A DNA stretch of 64,000 bases from Rhizobium sp. NZLR1 (GTDB lineage Bacteria; Pseudomonadota; Alphaproteobacteria; Rhizobiales; Rhizobiaceae): positions 2,361,501 through 2,425,500 of the forward strand of contig NZ_CP071632.1 in the NCBI RefSeq assembly GCF_017357385.1, in the 5' to 3' direction. Positions 28,483-37,894 of this stretch are shown here, piece after piece. The notes under the pieces were generated by a model. That model was not told the DNA's origin. It ran no database searches and saw only the letters and a program-made list of their open reading frames with translations. The stretch's first letter is position 1. The number at the start of each line of letters is the position of its first letter. Made by a program: the position numbers and the translations under genes.

Positions 28483-29457
28483 ATGGCAGCTCTCTATCCG
28501 AAAATCGAACCCAATGATTATGGCCTGCTCGACACGGGCGACGGCAATCTGATCTATTGGGAGACCTGCGGCAGTCCCGCGGGCCGGCCGGCGCTGGTGC
28601 TGCATGGCGGGCTTGGCTCCGGCTGTTCGACCACGGCGCGGCGCCATTTCGATCCGGACACCTATCGAATCATTCTGTTCGATCAGCGCAATTGCGGCCG
28701 CAGCCTGCCGAGCGCTGCCGATCCCGAAACCGATCTCTCCCTCAACACCACCTGGCATAGTGTTGCCGATATCGAACGGCTGCGGGTCTTCTTCGGCATC
28801 GACACCTAGCTCGTTTTCGGCAATTCCTGGGGAGCGACGCTGGCTCTCGCCTATGCCGAAACCCATCCGCAGCGCGTCTCGGCGGTCGTCCTCGCAGGTG
28901 TGACCACCACAAGGCGCTCGGAAATCGACTGGCTCTATCGCGGCATGGCGCCGCTTTTCCCGGAAGAATGGCACCGTTTTCGCCAGGCGGCTTGCTCAGG
29001 CAGCCAGGGGCAAGATCAGGACATGGTTGCCGCCTATCATCATCTGCTCAACCATCCCAACTCCGAGACGCGCGTGAAAGCGGCGCGCGACTGGCATGAC
29101 TGGGAAGCGGCTTCCATCCTGCTCGCCGATCCTGAAGGCCTGCCGCGCCGCTGGGCCGATCCGGCCTATATGCTGACGCGTGCCCGCATCATCACCCACT
29201 ATTTTACCAATGGCGCCTGGCTGGAGGACGGCCAGCTTTTGAACAACGTTGAACGGCTGACAGGCATTCCAGCGATCCTGCTGCAGGGACGGTTCGATAT
29301 CGAGGCCCCGCTGGTGACCGCCTGGGAACTGGCCCGCGCCTGGCCGCAAAGCGAGCTGCAGATTCTTCCGCATGCTGCCCATTCCACCGCAAATCCCGCG
29401 ATGAGCGCCGCGATCGTCGCCGCCACCGATCGATTTCGCCATCTCCATCAAAAATAA
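28483..29457 (+). pseudogene. prolyl aminopeptidase interrupted by an in-frame stop
   Basis: From ATG 28483 the frame reads MAALYPKIEPNDYG...VLHGGLGSG...ILFDQRNCGRS...FFGIDT and then meets TAG at 28807-28809. The same frame continues without a shift as LVFGNSWGATLALAYAE to 29457, including the nucleophile Ser of GNSWG, the acidic residue in LQGRFDIEAP and the catalytic His in LPHAAHS. With the stop read as an amino acid, the protein is 324 residues, the normal length of proline iminopeptidase (family S33). Family members typically have an aromatic residue at this place, so TGG to TAG is the likely change. The N-terminal 108-residue piece lacks the nucleophile and should be inactive. Confidence 0.85.
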
Positions 29458-29823
29458 TTTTTCCGCCGGAATCTGAAATCCGAGCGACAGTCTGCTTTCG
29501 AGCGGGTCGAATCGGCCGATTCCGCCGGCATTGCCGACCGGCTGCGCGCCGCAGGACCGCAATCTGCCTTTACCCGGCTCAACGAAAATCCTTAACGCCA
29601 GGACGGCAATGCAAGCTTTTCGCGGGTGAAAAGCCTTGTTGCAGGAATTATAATTTTAATCGATTTCGAGACAAATGCGCGTCGAATTTTAGGCGCATTC
29701 GAGATTGTTTTTAGTCAAGTTTTCTTGGCATTTGAATCAACTAAGCATTTAATTCTATTACGCAATTTTCCGTGAGATAAAAACGTCCGTGTCATTGTCG
29801 CCTCAACTTACGGGGAGACGGCA
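29458..29823. other. intergenic region, AT-rich in its second half
   Basis: 366 bases without an intact gene. The first 140 bases continue the prolyl aminopeptidase frame after its stop, as an open stretch that ends with TAA at 29593-29595 and looks like a coding remnant. From 29640 to 29790 the DNA is far more AT-rich than the surroundings and probably holds the promoter of the BTLCP gene. Confidence 0.55.
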
Positions 29824-30429
29824 ATGACAACTGCAAACATCCTGAAAGGCGGTCTTCTGGCCGGTGCCCTCATGATGGCAATGGCGGGTTCGGGACAGGC
29901 GATGCCCGCCAGCATGGCCCTGGCGGGCAATGCCAGCCCGCCGATCGGGCACTATGAATTCTGCAAGGCGAATCCGACGGAATGTGCCTTTGCCGGCGGC
30001 GATGCCGGGCCGACCATCCTCACCGAGGATCGCTGGAAAGAAATTCTCAAGGTCAATTACACCGTCAATTCGACGATCCAGCCGGAGACGGATGAACAGA
30101 TTTACGGCGTCGAAGAACGCTGGGCCTATCCGACAACTGTCGGCGACTGTGAGGATTATGCCCTGCTGAAGCGCAAGATGCTGATCGAAGACGGCTTCTC
30201 GCCATCCGACACGCTGATCACCGTCGTGCTGCAGCCGAACGGCGAAGGCCATGCCGTGCTGACGGTCCGCACCGATCACGGCGACTTCATCCTCGACAAC
30301 ATGCGCAACAAGGTGCTGCTGTGGTCGGATACCGAATACACCTACCTGAAGCGCCAGTCCGCCGACGATCCGGCCCGCTGGTCGAAGCTCCAGGACGGCC
30401 GCACTGTCGCGGTTGGTAGCGTCAAGTAA
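29824..30429 (+). CDS. exported transglutaminase-like cysteine protease (BTLCP family)
   Basis: 201 residues with a signal peptide ending near GSGQA (residue ~26). The catalytic triad of the bacterial transglutaminase-like cysteine proteinase family is visible: Cys in VGDCEDYALLK, His in GEGHAVLTVRT and Asp in FILDNMRNK. The relatives of this family (LapG and others) cut surface adhesins in the periplasm; here there is no LapD-like neighbour, so the target is unknown. It begins after an AT-rich promoter region and ends at a strong terminator. Confidence 0.9.
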   Translation: MTTANILKGGLLAGALMMAMAGSGQAMPASMALAGNASPPIGHYEFCKANPTECAFAGGDAGPTILTEDRWKEILKVNYTVNSTIQPETDEQIYGVEERWAYPTTVGDCEDYALLKRKMLIEDGFSPSDTLITVVLQPNGEGHAVLTVRTDHGDFILDNMRNKVLLWSDTEYTYLKRQSADDPARWSKLQDGRTVAVGSVK

Positions 30430-30480
30430 GAATAGTCTGCGCCCGGTCAGTCCCCGCATCCCGTCCCGACCGGCGCCCAA

Positions 30481-30520
30481 GAGCCGTTCCCGCTGTCCCG
30501 GGAACGGCTCGCTCTTTTTT
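30481..30520 (+). terminator. intrinsic terminator of the BTLCP gene
   Basis: A 12-bp perfect stem, GAGCCGTTCCCG (30481-30492) with CGGGAACGGCTC (30499-30510), is followed by GCTCTTTTTT (30511-30520). Confidence 0.92.
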
Positions 30521-30667
30521 GGGACAGGCATTCGTCCCCAGGCGACCCACACCCCTGAAATCTTAGCGAATTATTAACCGTGCCAGTCCGATCATGCCGA
30601 TCAGACTCATCATCGGCACCGGCGGCTCATGTTCCTCCTGCGGCGGACCGAAACACGAAGAACCGCC

Positions 30668-31414
30668 ATGAGCCATGCCGCGCGCAGCGCACCCGACGAG
30701 CAGCCGCTTTTTTCCATGGGCTTTCTGCTCCGCACGATGGCGGTGATTGCCGTCCTGGCGGTCCTGACGGTTGCCATCAGCATCGGCGGCCGTTGGTTCG
30801 GCCGGCATATCTCGCTTGCCGGCAACACCGACAGTACGGTCGAGATCACGCTGGCCATCGGCCGCGATACCGTGAAATTCCCCGAGAATGCCATCCGCTT
30901 CCCGAGTCAAAGGCATGACGGTGCGGCCGAGCGTGTCGATCTCTATCTCGCCTGGCCTGATATGCAGGGCTACGGCAAGGAAAACCACCTTCGATTCGAC
31001 GATGTCGCCCAATCCTCCGGCCTGATCTTCCTGCAGATTACCCAGAGCACAATGTCGCGCGACATGTCCGGGCGGCTGGAGCCGATCTATTCGCATCTGC
31101 TCGAAGGACCGGCCGCACCCTTCCGCGACGGCCTGACGCTGCACCGTCTTCGCGCCGACGCCGGTTACGGCGACGAGGTGCTGCTGACGGCGCCCGTCAA
31201 GGGCGGGCCGGATTACGTCGTGCGCTGCCTGTTGCCTTCCGTCCCCGACAAGGCTTCGAGCGGGGATTGTCAGCGCGATATCAAGGTTGGCAGGGATCTC
31301 AGCGTTCTCTACCGCTTCTCAAGCAGCCATCTCGACGACTGGGACCATATTGATGCCGCTATCCGCACCTTTGTGGACGCGCGTCTTGTGAACCGTTCTG
31401 CGACAAGTCCCTAA
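30668..31414 (+). CDS. membrane-anchored hypothetical protein
   Basis: 248 residues from ATG 30668 (MSHAARSAPDEQPLF). One membrane helix at residues ~18-42 (MGFLLRTMAVIAVLAVLTVAISIG) is followed by a ~205-residue domain that would face the periplasm. That domain has paired cysteines near the C-terminus (VRCLLP...SGDCQRD), possibly a disulfide. I recognise no functional family; similar proteins are annotated as hypothetical in rhizobia. It precedes the D,D-carboxypeptidase gene by 155 bp. Confidence 0.75.
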   Translation: MSHAARSAPDEQPLFSMGFLLRTMAVIAVLAVLTVAISIGGRWFGRHISLAGNTDSTVEITLAIGRDTVKFPENAIRFPSQRHDGAAERVDLYLAWPDMQGYGKENHLRFDDVAQSSGLIFLQITQSTMSRDMSGRLEPIYSHLLEGPAAPFRDGLTLHRLRADAGYGDEVLLTAPVKGGPDYVVRCLLPSVPDKASSGDCQRDIKVGRDLSVLYRFSSSHLDDWDHIDAAIRTFVDARLVNRSATSP

Positions 31415-31569
31415 AATGCTCCCCGGACAGCGAAATAAACGATTCATCATAAACGGATTGGTAACGCCCAATCGGTAGATTTTGAAGACGGGCTGTACGG
31501 TGGGAGGTGTGCGGTTCCTGCCGATAGTTGAAGTGCCAAATATCTGAAATGCAAGCGAAGAGTGGAATA

Positions 31570-33135
31570 GTGTCAAGGTCAGTCTCCCCCGTACCATCGT
31601 CCCGATCCGGCAGCTTTTTCGCCAAGCTGCTGGCGATCCTTTCGGTGGCCGTCACGATCGTCCTGGTCGATTCGGTAAGCGCCGAAGCTGAGGCGGCGAA
31701 TTCGAAGTATGCAGGCATCGTCGTCGACGCCAAGACCGGTAACGTTCTCTACAGCGAGAATGCCGATCGGCTGCAATACCCCGCCTCCCTGACCAAGATG
31801 ATGACCATCTACATGACCTTCGAGGCGCTGGAGCAGGGTCGTATCCGTCTCGATACGCCGGTTCCCTTCTCCGCTCATGCGGCAGCCCAGGCGCCGACCA
31901 AGCTCGGTGTTCGCGCCGGCGGCACGATCACCGTCGAGCAAGGCATTCTCGGCCTCGTCACCCTGTCGGCCAATGATGCCGCAACGGCGCTCGGCGAAAT
32001 GCTCGGCGGCGGCAGCGAGGATCGTTTCGCCCAGTTGATGACCGCCAAGGCGCATGCGCTCGGCATGACACGCACCACCTATCGCAATGCCAACGGCCTG
32101 CCGAATACCGCGCAGATGACGACGGCGCGCGACCAGGCCCGCCTCGGCATCGCCCTTCGGCAGCATTTCCCGCAATATTACGGCTATTTCTCCACCCGCG
32201 CCTTCAAGTTCGGCAGCCGCACGATCCGCAGCCACAACCGCCTTGTCGGCTCCGTGCGTGGCGTCGACGGCATCAAAACCGGTTATACCCGCGCTGCCGG
32301 CTTCAATCTGGTCAGTTCGGTGCAGGTCGACGGCAAGTCGATCGTCGGTGTCGTGCTCGGCGGCGCTTCGACGCCTGCCCGCGATACCCAGATGCGCAAT
32401 CTGATCGCCACCTACCTGCCGAAGGCATCGAGCCGCGGCGGGTCGTCGGCCCTGATCGCAGAGGCGGCCCCTGCCCCGGCGATGATTGAGACACCTGCTC
32501 CGGTCATGCCACAGAAGGTCCAGCAGAAGGCCCAGCCGCAAATGGCCAAGGTGATCACCGCAGCGCAGCCGCCGGTTTCGGCCGCTGCCGCCGATCTCAG
32601 CCTGCCGCACAAGGGCCCGCTGCCGGATGCCCGTTATCAGGTCGCCGAGACCGAGGTCGCTTATGTCGAGACGGCTCAGGCGAAATCCGACAACCCGCTG
32701 GTAGCCCAGCCAATGCCGGCGCCGACCAAGGTCAAGACCACGACCATCAAGCAGCAAGCATCGCTCGCCGTGCCGAAACCGGCACCCGCTGCCTTGCCGC
32801 AGGAACGGGACGATACGGCGGTCGATAACGTCACCACCGCTTCGACCACGCCGACCTCGACCAGTGCCGCTTCAACCGACAATGGCCCGGCCGGCTGGGT
32901 CGTGCAGGTCGGCGTCTCGCCGAGCCGGCAGATGGCCATGGATCTCCTGGAAAGCGCCAAGAGCAAGGGCGGCAAGGCGCTGGCCTCGGCAAAGCCTTTC
33001 GCCGTCGCCTATGCCGCCGGCGGTGACCAGCTTTACCGCGCCCGCTTCGGCGGTTTCGATGACCAGCGCGATGCGGTCAATGCCTGCAAGGCCTTGAAGA
33101 AGGCCGGAATCAAGTGCTGGGCGGCTGCCCAATGA
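31570..33135 (+). CDS. D-alanyl-D-alanine carboxypeptidase with C-terminal SPOR domain
   Basis: About 521 residues from GTG 31570, which has GAAGAG upstream; ATG 31549 is an alternative. A signal/anchor helix (residues ~12-32) precedes an S11 peptidase domain with the motifs SLTK (nucleophile Ser), SAN and KTG (DGIKTGYTRAAGFN). A ~170-residue linker rich in Ala, Pro and Gln follows, then a SPOR domain of ~75 residues (GWVVQVGVSPSRQMAMDLL...ARFGGFDDQRDAVNACKALKKAG). The enzyme trims the terminal D-Ala of peptidoglycan stem peptides. The SPOR domain binds denuded glycan strands at the septum, so the protein probably acts in division. Confidence 0.92.
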   Translation: MSRSVSPVPSSRSGSFFAKLLAILSVAVTIVLVDSVSAEAEAANSKYAGIVVDAKTGNVLYSENADRLQYPASLTKMMTIYMTFEALEQGRIRLDTPVPFSAHAAAQAPTKLGVRAGGTITVEQGILGLVTLSANDAATALGEMLGGGSEDRFAQLMTAKAHALGMTRTTYRNANGLPNTAQMTTARDQARLGIALRQHFPQYYGYFSTRAFKFGSRTIRSHNRLVGSVRGVDGIKTGYTRAAGFNLVSSVQVDGKSIVGVVLGGASTPARDTQMRNLIATYLPKASSRGGSSALIAEAAPAPAMIETPAPVMPQKVQQKAQPQMAKVITAAQPPVSAAAADLSLPHKGPLPDARYQVAETEVAYVETAQAKSDNPLVAQPMPAPTKVKTTTIKQQASLAVPKPAPAALPQERDDTAVDNVTTASTTPTSTSAASTDNGPAGWVVQVGVSPSRQMAMDLLESAKSKGGKALASAKPFAVAYAAGGDQLYRARFGGFDDQRDAVNACKALKKAGIKCWAAAQ

Positions 33136-33142
33136 GCTATTC

Positions 33143-33172
33143 GATGCTGCCGGCAAGATGGCCGGCGGCATC
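33143..33172 (+). terminator. possible terminator hairpin after the carboxypeptidase gene
   Basis: GATGCTGCCGGC (33143-33154) pairs with GCCGGCGGCATC (33161-33172) with one wobble. No T-run follows, so the assignment is weak. Confidence 0.4.
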
Positions 33173-33248
33173 GGTAATGGCCGGAATCGGTGTTTGCGTT
33201 TCCGGCCACCGTTCTTGAACTCGATCAGTGTTGCGTACGGGGAAAACA

Positions 33249-33524
33249 ATGGCAATCAATGAGAATGTTCCGGGAATGCCTTCAGACCGCCGCATGCCGG
33301 CCAAGGGGCGCTCATCGCTGCATCCGTTGCACGAGGCTGCGTTGCGGCTGGCCGAAATGGGCCTGCAGCGTCCGAAGGCGAAGTCTCCAAAGACCCGCGA
33401 TCTCATCAATCTGCTGCTTAGCCATGGTGCCCGCGCCTGGCGCTATTCCCAGCCCGAGGCCCGCATCCATCTGCATGTGACCTCGCAGGACGGCAGTGTG
33501 CCGGTGCAACTGCGCCTGCGTTGA
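33249..33524 (+). CDS. small conserved hypothetical protein
   Basis: 91 residues from ATG 33249, with GGGGAAA upstream. It is basic, and contains LHPLHEAALRLAEMGLQRPKAKSPKTRDLINLL in the middle and a short beta-like C-terminus (HLHVTSQDGSVPVQLRLR). No family is recognised. The coding bias is normal for the replicon and the ribosome site is good, so I think it is real. Confidence 0.65.
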   Translation: MAINENVPGMPSDRRMPAKGRSSLHPLHEAALRLAEMGLQRPKAKSPKTRDLINLLLSHGARAWRYSQPEARIHLHVTSQDGSVPVQLRLR

Positions 33525-33573
33525 AGCTTGGTAGTGTAGCCCAGAACCAGGACGCGTTTTTGGGCGACAGACG

Positions 33574-34011
33574 TTAGAGCAGACCAAGTTCCGTCAGCTC
33601 GCGGCGCAGGTCCGCGGGCATTTCGACAATGCCTGCCCCAAGGCTCATCAGGTCGCGCGGCACGTCATCCTCAGTGTAATAACGCCAGCCCTGGAAGGGA
33701 CGCTTCGGCTGCACGGCCGTCTCGATGACCTCCGGGCCCAGCATCAGGCGGCAACGCGAAATACCCTCGCCGTCAGTGAAGGTCTCGATGTCGAGCAGCC
33801 TCTGCCGCGCCTGCACCTGGCCTTTGATCACCCAATAGAGCGAGCCGCCGTCAAGCAGCTCGTCCATGCGTTTCGGCGCCATGCGCGTCGTGTGCACCGA
33901 ATGCGGCTCGAGCCCGGCGGCGATGGCGCGCAGCGAGCGTTCCGCCACCCATTCGCGCAGATCGTCTATCGAGTCGGCGCCGACGCAGAGTTTGATGAGA
34001 TGCAATGCCAT
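33574..34011 (-). CDS. DUF1489 family protein
   Basis: 145 residues from ATG 34011 ([21 protein letters not shown]). The middle contains [31 protein letters not shown] and the end [16 protein letters not shown], the conserved parts of DUF1489, an alphaproteobacterial family with no known function. It lies just downstream of sdaA on the same strand (61 bp) and may be co-transcribed. Confidence 0.9.
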   Translation of the reverse strand: MALHLIKLCVGADSIDDLREWVAERSLRAIAAGLEPHSVHTTRMAPKRMDELLDGGSLYWVIKGQVQARQRLLDIETFTDGEGISRCRLMLGPEVIETAVQPKRPFQGWRYYTEDDVPRDLMSLGAGIVEMPADLRRELTELGLL

Positions 34012-34072
34012 GCCGCCGTTGAAATCCTTTTGGCAGCGGGCGTCAAGCAAGAAGCATCACGCGTCCACAAAC

Positions 34073-35476
<1,404 letters not shown>

Positions 35477-35670
35477 GGATGCGCCTTCTGATTACGAGGA
35501 TGCAAGCTTAAGCGATGCCGGTTTTCAATCCGTGCGGCACACCGACATCGCATGGAGCCGGTGCGACATTGCGGCTGAACACTAAAACGATGAGGCCCGC
35601 CTTACCAGTCATTGCAGCATTTCGATGCATATGTAAGGTGGCCGCACTTCATGCGGAGACTGAATCACTG

Positions 35671-36435
35671 ATGACGACGGCGGACTATATCGCTCTGGCC
35701 TTCTTTGCCTGTGTCTGGATGGGCTATTCCTGGCTGCTGCATGGCCGCACCTTCTTCGGACGCACCAGCCTCACCCATGCGATGATCGAACGGCGGCGGG
35801 AATGGATCTATAACTCGCTGCGCCGCGACCTGAAGATGATCGACACGCAGATCATGGCAGGCCTGCAGAACGGCACCGCCTTCTTCGCTTCGACCTCGAT
35901 CTTCGCATTGGGCAGTTGCTTTGCGCTGCTCGGGGCGACGGAGAAGGTCGACGCCGTCTTCGCCGACCTGCCCTTCGTCTTGCATGGCGGCCATGCCGTT
36001 TTCGAGATGAAGGTCGGCGGGCTGGCAGTGCTGTTCGGCTACGCCTTCTTCAAGTTCGGCTGGTCCTATCGGTTGTTCAACTACTGCACCATTCTGTTCG
36101 GCTCGATCCCGATGCTGCGCGATACCGAACGCGACGTCATCGCCGCCGAGCGGGCCGCCGAACGCGTCATCCGCATGAATGTCATTGCCGGCAGCAATTT
36201 CAACGAAGGCCTCAGGGCGATCTTCCTGTCGATCGGTTATCTCGGCTGGTTCATCAACCCTTATGTCTTCATGCTGACGACGGCGATCGTCATCTTCGTT
36301 CTGACACGGCGGCAATTCTTTTCGCAGGCGCGGTTGGCGATCATGGATGCCGGCCCGCCGTCGAATTTCCACCTTTCCGCGTTTGGCCGCGACATGCCGT
36401 CGAGCGACGGACGTGATTTGCCCGAGGGACTTTAA
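35671..36435 (+). CDS. DUF599 family membrane protein
   Basis: 254 residues from ATG 35671 (MTTADYIALAFFACVWMGYSWLLHG). Four membrane helices are visible (residues ~5-25, 68-90, 110-135 and 190-220). It matches DUF599, a family of inner-membrane proteins without known function. The last base of its stop overlaps the ATG of the next gene (TAATG), so it is co-translated with the DUF1624 acyltransferase-like protein. Confidence 0.85.
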   Translation: MTTADYIALAFFACVWMGYSWLLHGRTFFGRTSLTHAMIERRREWIYNSLRRDLKMIDTQIMAGLQNGTAFFASTSIFALGSCFALLGATEKVDAVFADLPFVLHGGHAVFEMKVGGLAVLFGYAFFKFGWSYRLFNYCTILFGSIPMLRDTERDVIAAERAAERVIRMNVIAGSNFNEGLRAIFLSIGYLGWFINPYVFMLTTAIVIFVLTRRQFFSQARLAIMDAGPPSNFHLSAFGRDMPSSDGRDLPEGL

Positions 36436-37424
36436 TGACATTGCCGGCAACGCAAGCCGATGCGGCGGTAAAGCCGCCGCGCATCGGCCTATTGGACACG
36501 GCGCGCGGTCTCGCGCTGATCGCCATGGCGAGCTATCATTTCAGCTGGGATATGGAGTTCATGGGCTATCTCGCGCCGGGCACGGCCGAGACAGGCTGGC
36601 TGAAGATCTATGCCCGGGCGATCGCCACGACGTTTATCTTCATCGTCGGCATCAGCCTGGTGCTCTCGAGCAAACCCGAGGTCCGCTGGCCCGCCTTCTG
36701 GAAGCGTTTCGGCATGATTGCCGCGGGAGCCGCCGTCATCTCGACCGCCACGCGCATCGCGATGCCGAACGAGTGGATCTATTTCGGCATCTTGCACTGC
36801 ATCGCGGTGCTGACGCTGATCGGCATCGTCTTTATCAGATTGCCGCTCGCCGTCACGCTCGTCGCGACGGTGGCGCTCATTGCTGCCTGGCTTACCGATA
36901 ATTTCGGCACACCCGGCCTGCTTCGCTCATCCTTCTTCGATCCCAGATATCTCGCCTGGATCGGCCTTGCGGTGATGCCGGAACGGTCCAACGACTATGT
37001 GCCGCTGTTTCCCTGGGCAACGCCCTTTCTTGCTGGATTGAGTTTCGCCTCGATCGGCATCAGAACCAGACTGCTGCATCGGCTTGCCGCCATCGGCACC
37101 GGTTCATGGTGGCCGGCAAGGCTTGGCCGCCACAGCCTTGCTTTCTACCTCATTCACCAGCCGGTGTTGATCGCCATCGCCTACGGGCTTTCCCTCGTCG
37201 TCCCGCCGCAGGCGCCGGATCCGGTCGCGACTTACCTAAAGCAATGCAACGCCTCTTGCGTCATGCAGCAGGGTGAAGCGCTCTGCCACAGCTTTTGCCA
37301 ATGCACGCTGGAGAAATTGCAGGCTCAAGCCCTGTTCACGCCGCTGCAGGCGGGCGCGATCGATATACAGAATGACGAGCGGGTGCAGACCATCGCCGCC
37401 GAATGCAGCGCCGAAGCGGAATAA
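36435..37424 (+). CDS. DUF1624 membrane protein (heparan-alpha-glucosaminide N-acetyltransferase-like)
   Basis: 329 residues, about eight membrane helices. The N-terminus has the signature IGLLDTARGLALIAMASYHFSWD of the DUF1624/acyltransferase-3-like group, whose conserved His may take the acyl group. Five cysteines cluster near the C-terminus (QCNASCVMQQGEALCHSFCQCTLEKL), a rhizobial feature that could bind metal or form disulfides. It is probably an inner-membrane transacylase of unknown acceptor. Translationally coupled to the DUF599 gene. Confidence 0.85.
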   Translation: MTLPATQADAAVKPPRIGLLDTARGLALIAMASYHFSWDMEFMGYLAPGTAETGWLKIYARAIATTFIFIVGISLVLSSKPEVRWPAFWKRFGMIAAGAAVISTATRIAMPNEWIYFGILHCIAVLTLIGIVFIRLPLAVTLVATVALIAAWLTDNFGTPGLLRSSFFDPRYLAWIGLAVMPERSNDYVPLFPWATPFLAGLSFASIGIRTRLLHRLAAIGTGSWWPARLGRHSLAFYLIHQPVLIAIAYGLSLVVPPQAPDPVATYLKQCNASCVMQQGEALCHSFCQCTLEKLQAQALFTPLQAGAIDIQNDERVQTIAAECSAEAE

Positions 37425-37436
37425 GTCTCGTTCCGC

Positions 37437-37829
37437 TCAGGTGGTGACGCCGATCTCGGCGAGGCGACCGAGGCAGGCCTCTTCGATATTGTCGAGTTCC
37501 ACCAGCGTGTCGTCGATATCCTTGCGCTTCTGGCGCAGATCGTCACGCTTCTCGTCGACGCGTTTCATCAGCAGCTTCAATTGACCGAGCTCGCCCGGCG
37601 GCTCCTTGTAGACCTGGATGATCTCGCGGATCTCTGCGATGGTGAACCCGATGCGCCGGCCGCGCAGAATTTCGCCGATGAGCCGTCGGTCGGCCTGGCG
37701 AAAGAGACGGGTGCGCCCTCGCCGCTCCGGATGAATCAGTCCCTCGTCTTCGTAGAAGCGAAGCGTGCGCGTCGAGACCCCGAATTCGCGCGTCAGCTCC
37801 GTTATGCTATAATATTTGTTCACCAGCAT
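37437..37829 (-). CDS. MerR family transcriptional regulator
   Basis: 130 residues from ATG 37829 (MLVNKYYSITELTREFGVSTRTLRFYEDEGLIHPERRG). The winged helix is standard. It is followed by an EILRGRRIGFTIAEIREIIQVY helix and a coiled coil (residues ~75-115). The C-terminal part lacks the cysteine clusters of metal-sensing members. In alphaproteobacteria, short MerR proteins of this type regulate branched-chain amino acid or fatty acid breakdown (LiuR-like). A near-perfect operator lies 28 bp upstream of its own start codon, suggesting autoregulation. No liu genes are in the window. Confidence 0.9.
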   Translation of the reverse strand: MLVNKYYSITELTREFGVSTRTLRFYEDEGLIHPERRGRTRLFRQADRRLIGEILRGRRIGFTIAEIREIIQVYKEPPGELGQLKLLMKRVDEKRDDLRQKRKDIDDTLVELDNIEEACLGRLAEIGVTT

Positions 37830-37857
37830 GGGTTCCCCGTCATGAACCGGCAATAAT

Positions 37858-37881
37858 ATTGACTTTTACGTAATAGTCAAT
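37858..37881. promoter_or_regulatory. 24-bp palindromic operator upstream of merR
   Basis: Outer arms ATTGAC and GTCAAT enclose a TTTTACGTAATA core, so 22 of 24 positions are symmetric. The spacing and length suit a MerR-type dimer site overlapping the promoter of the regulator gene that begins at 37829. This is inference from symmetry and position. Confidence 0.65.
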
Positions 37882-37894
37882 TTCATCAGACCGT

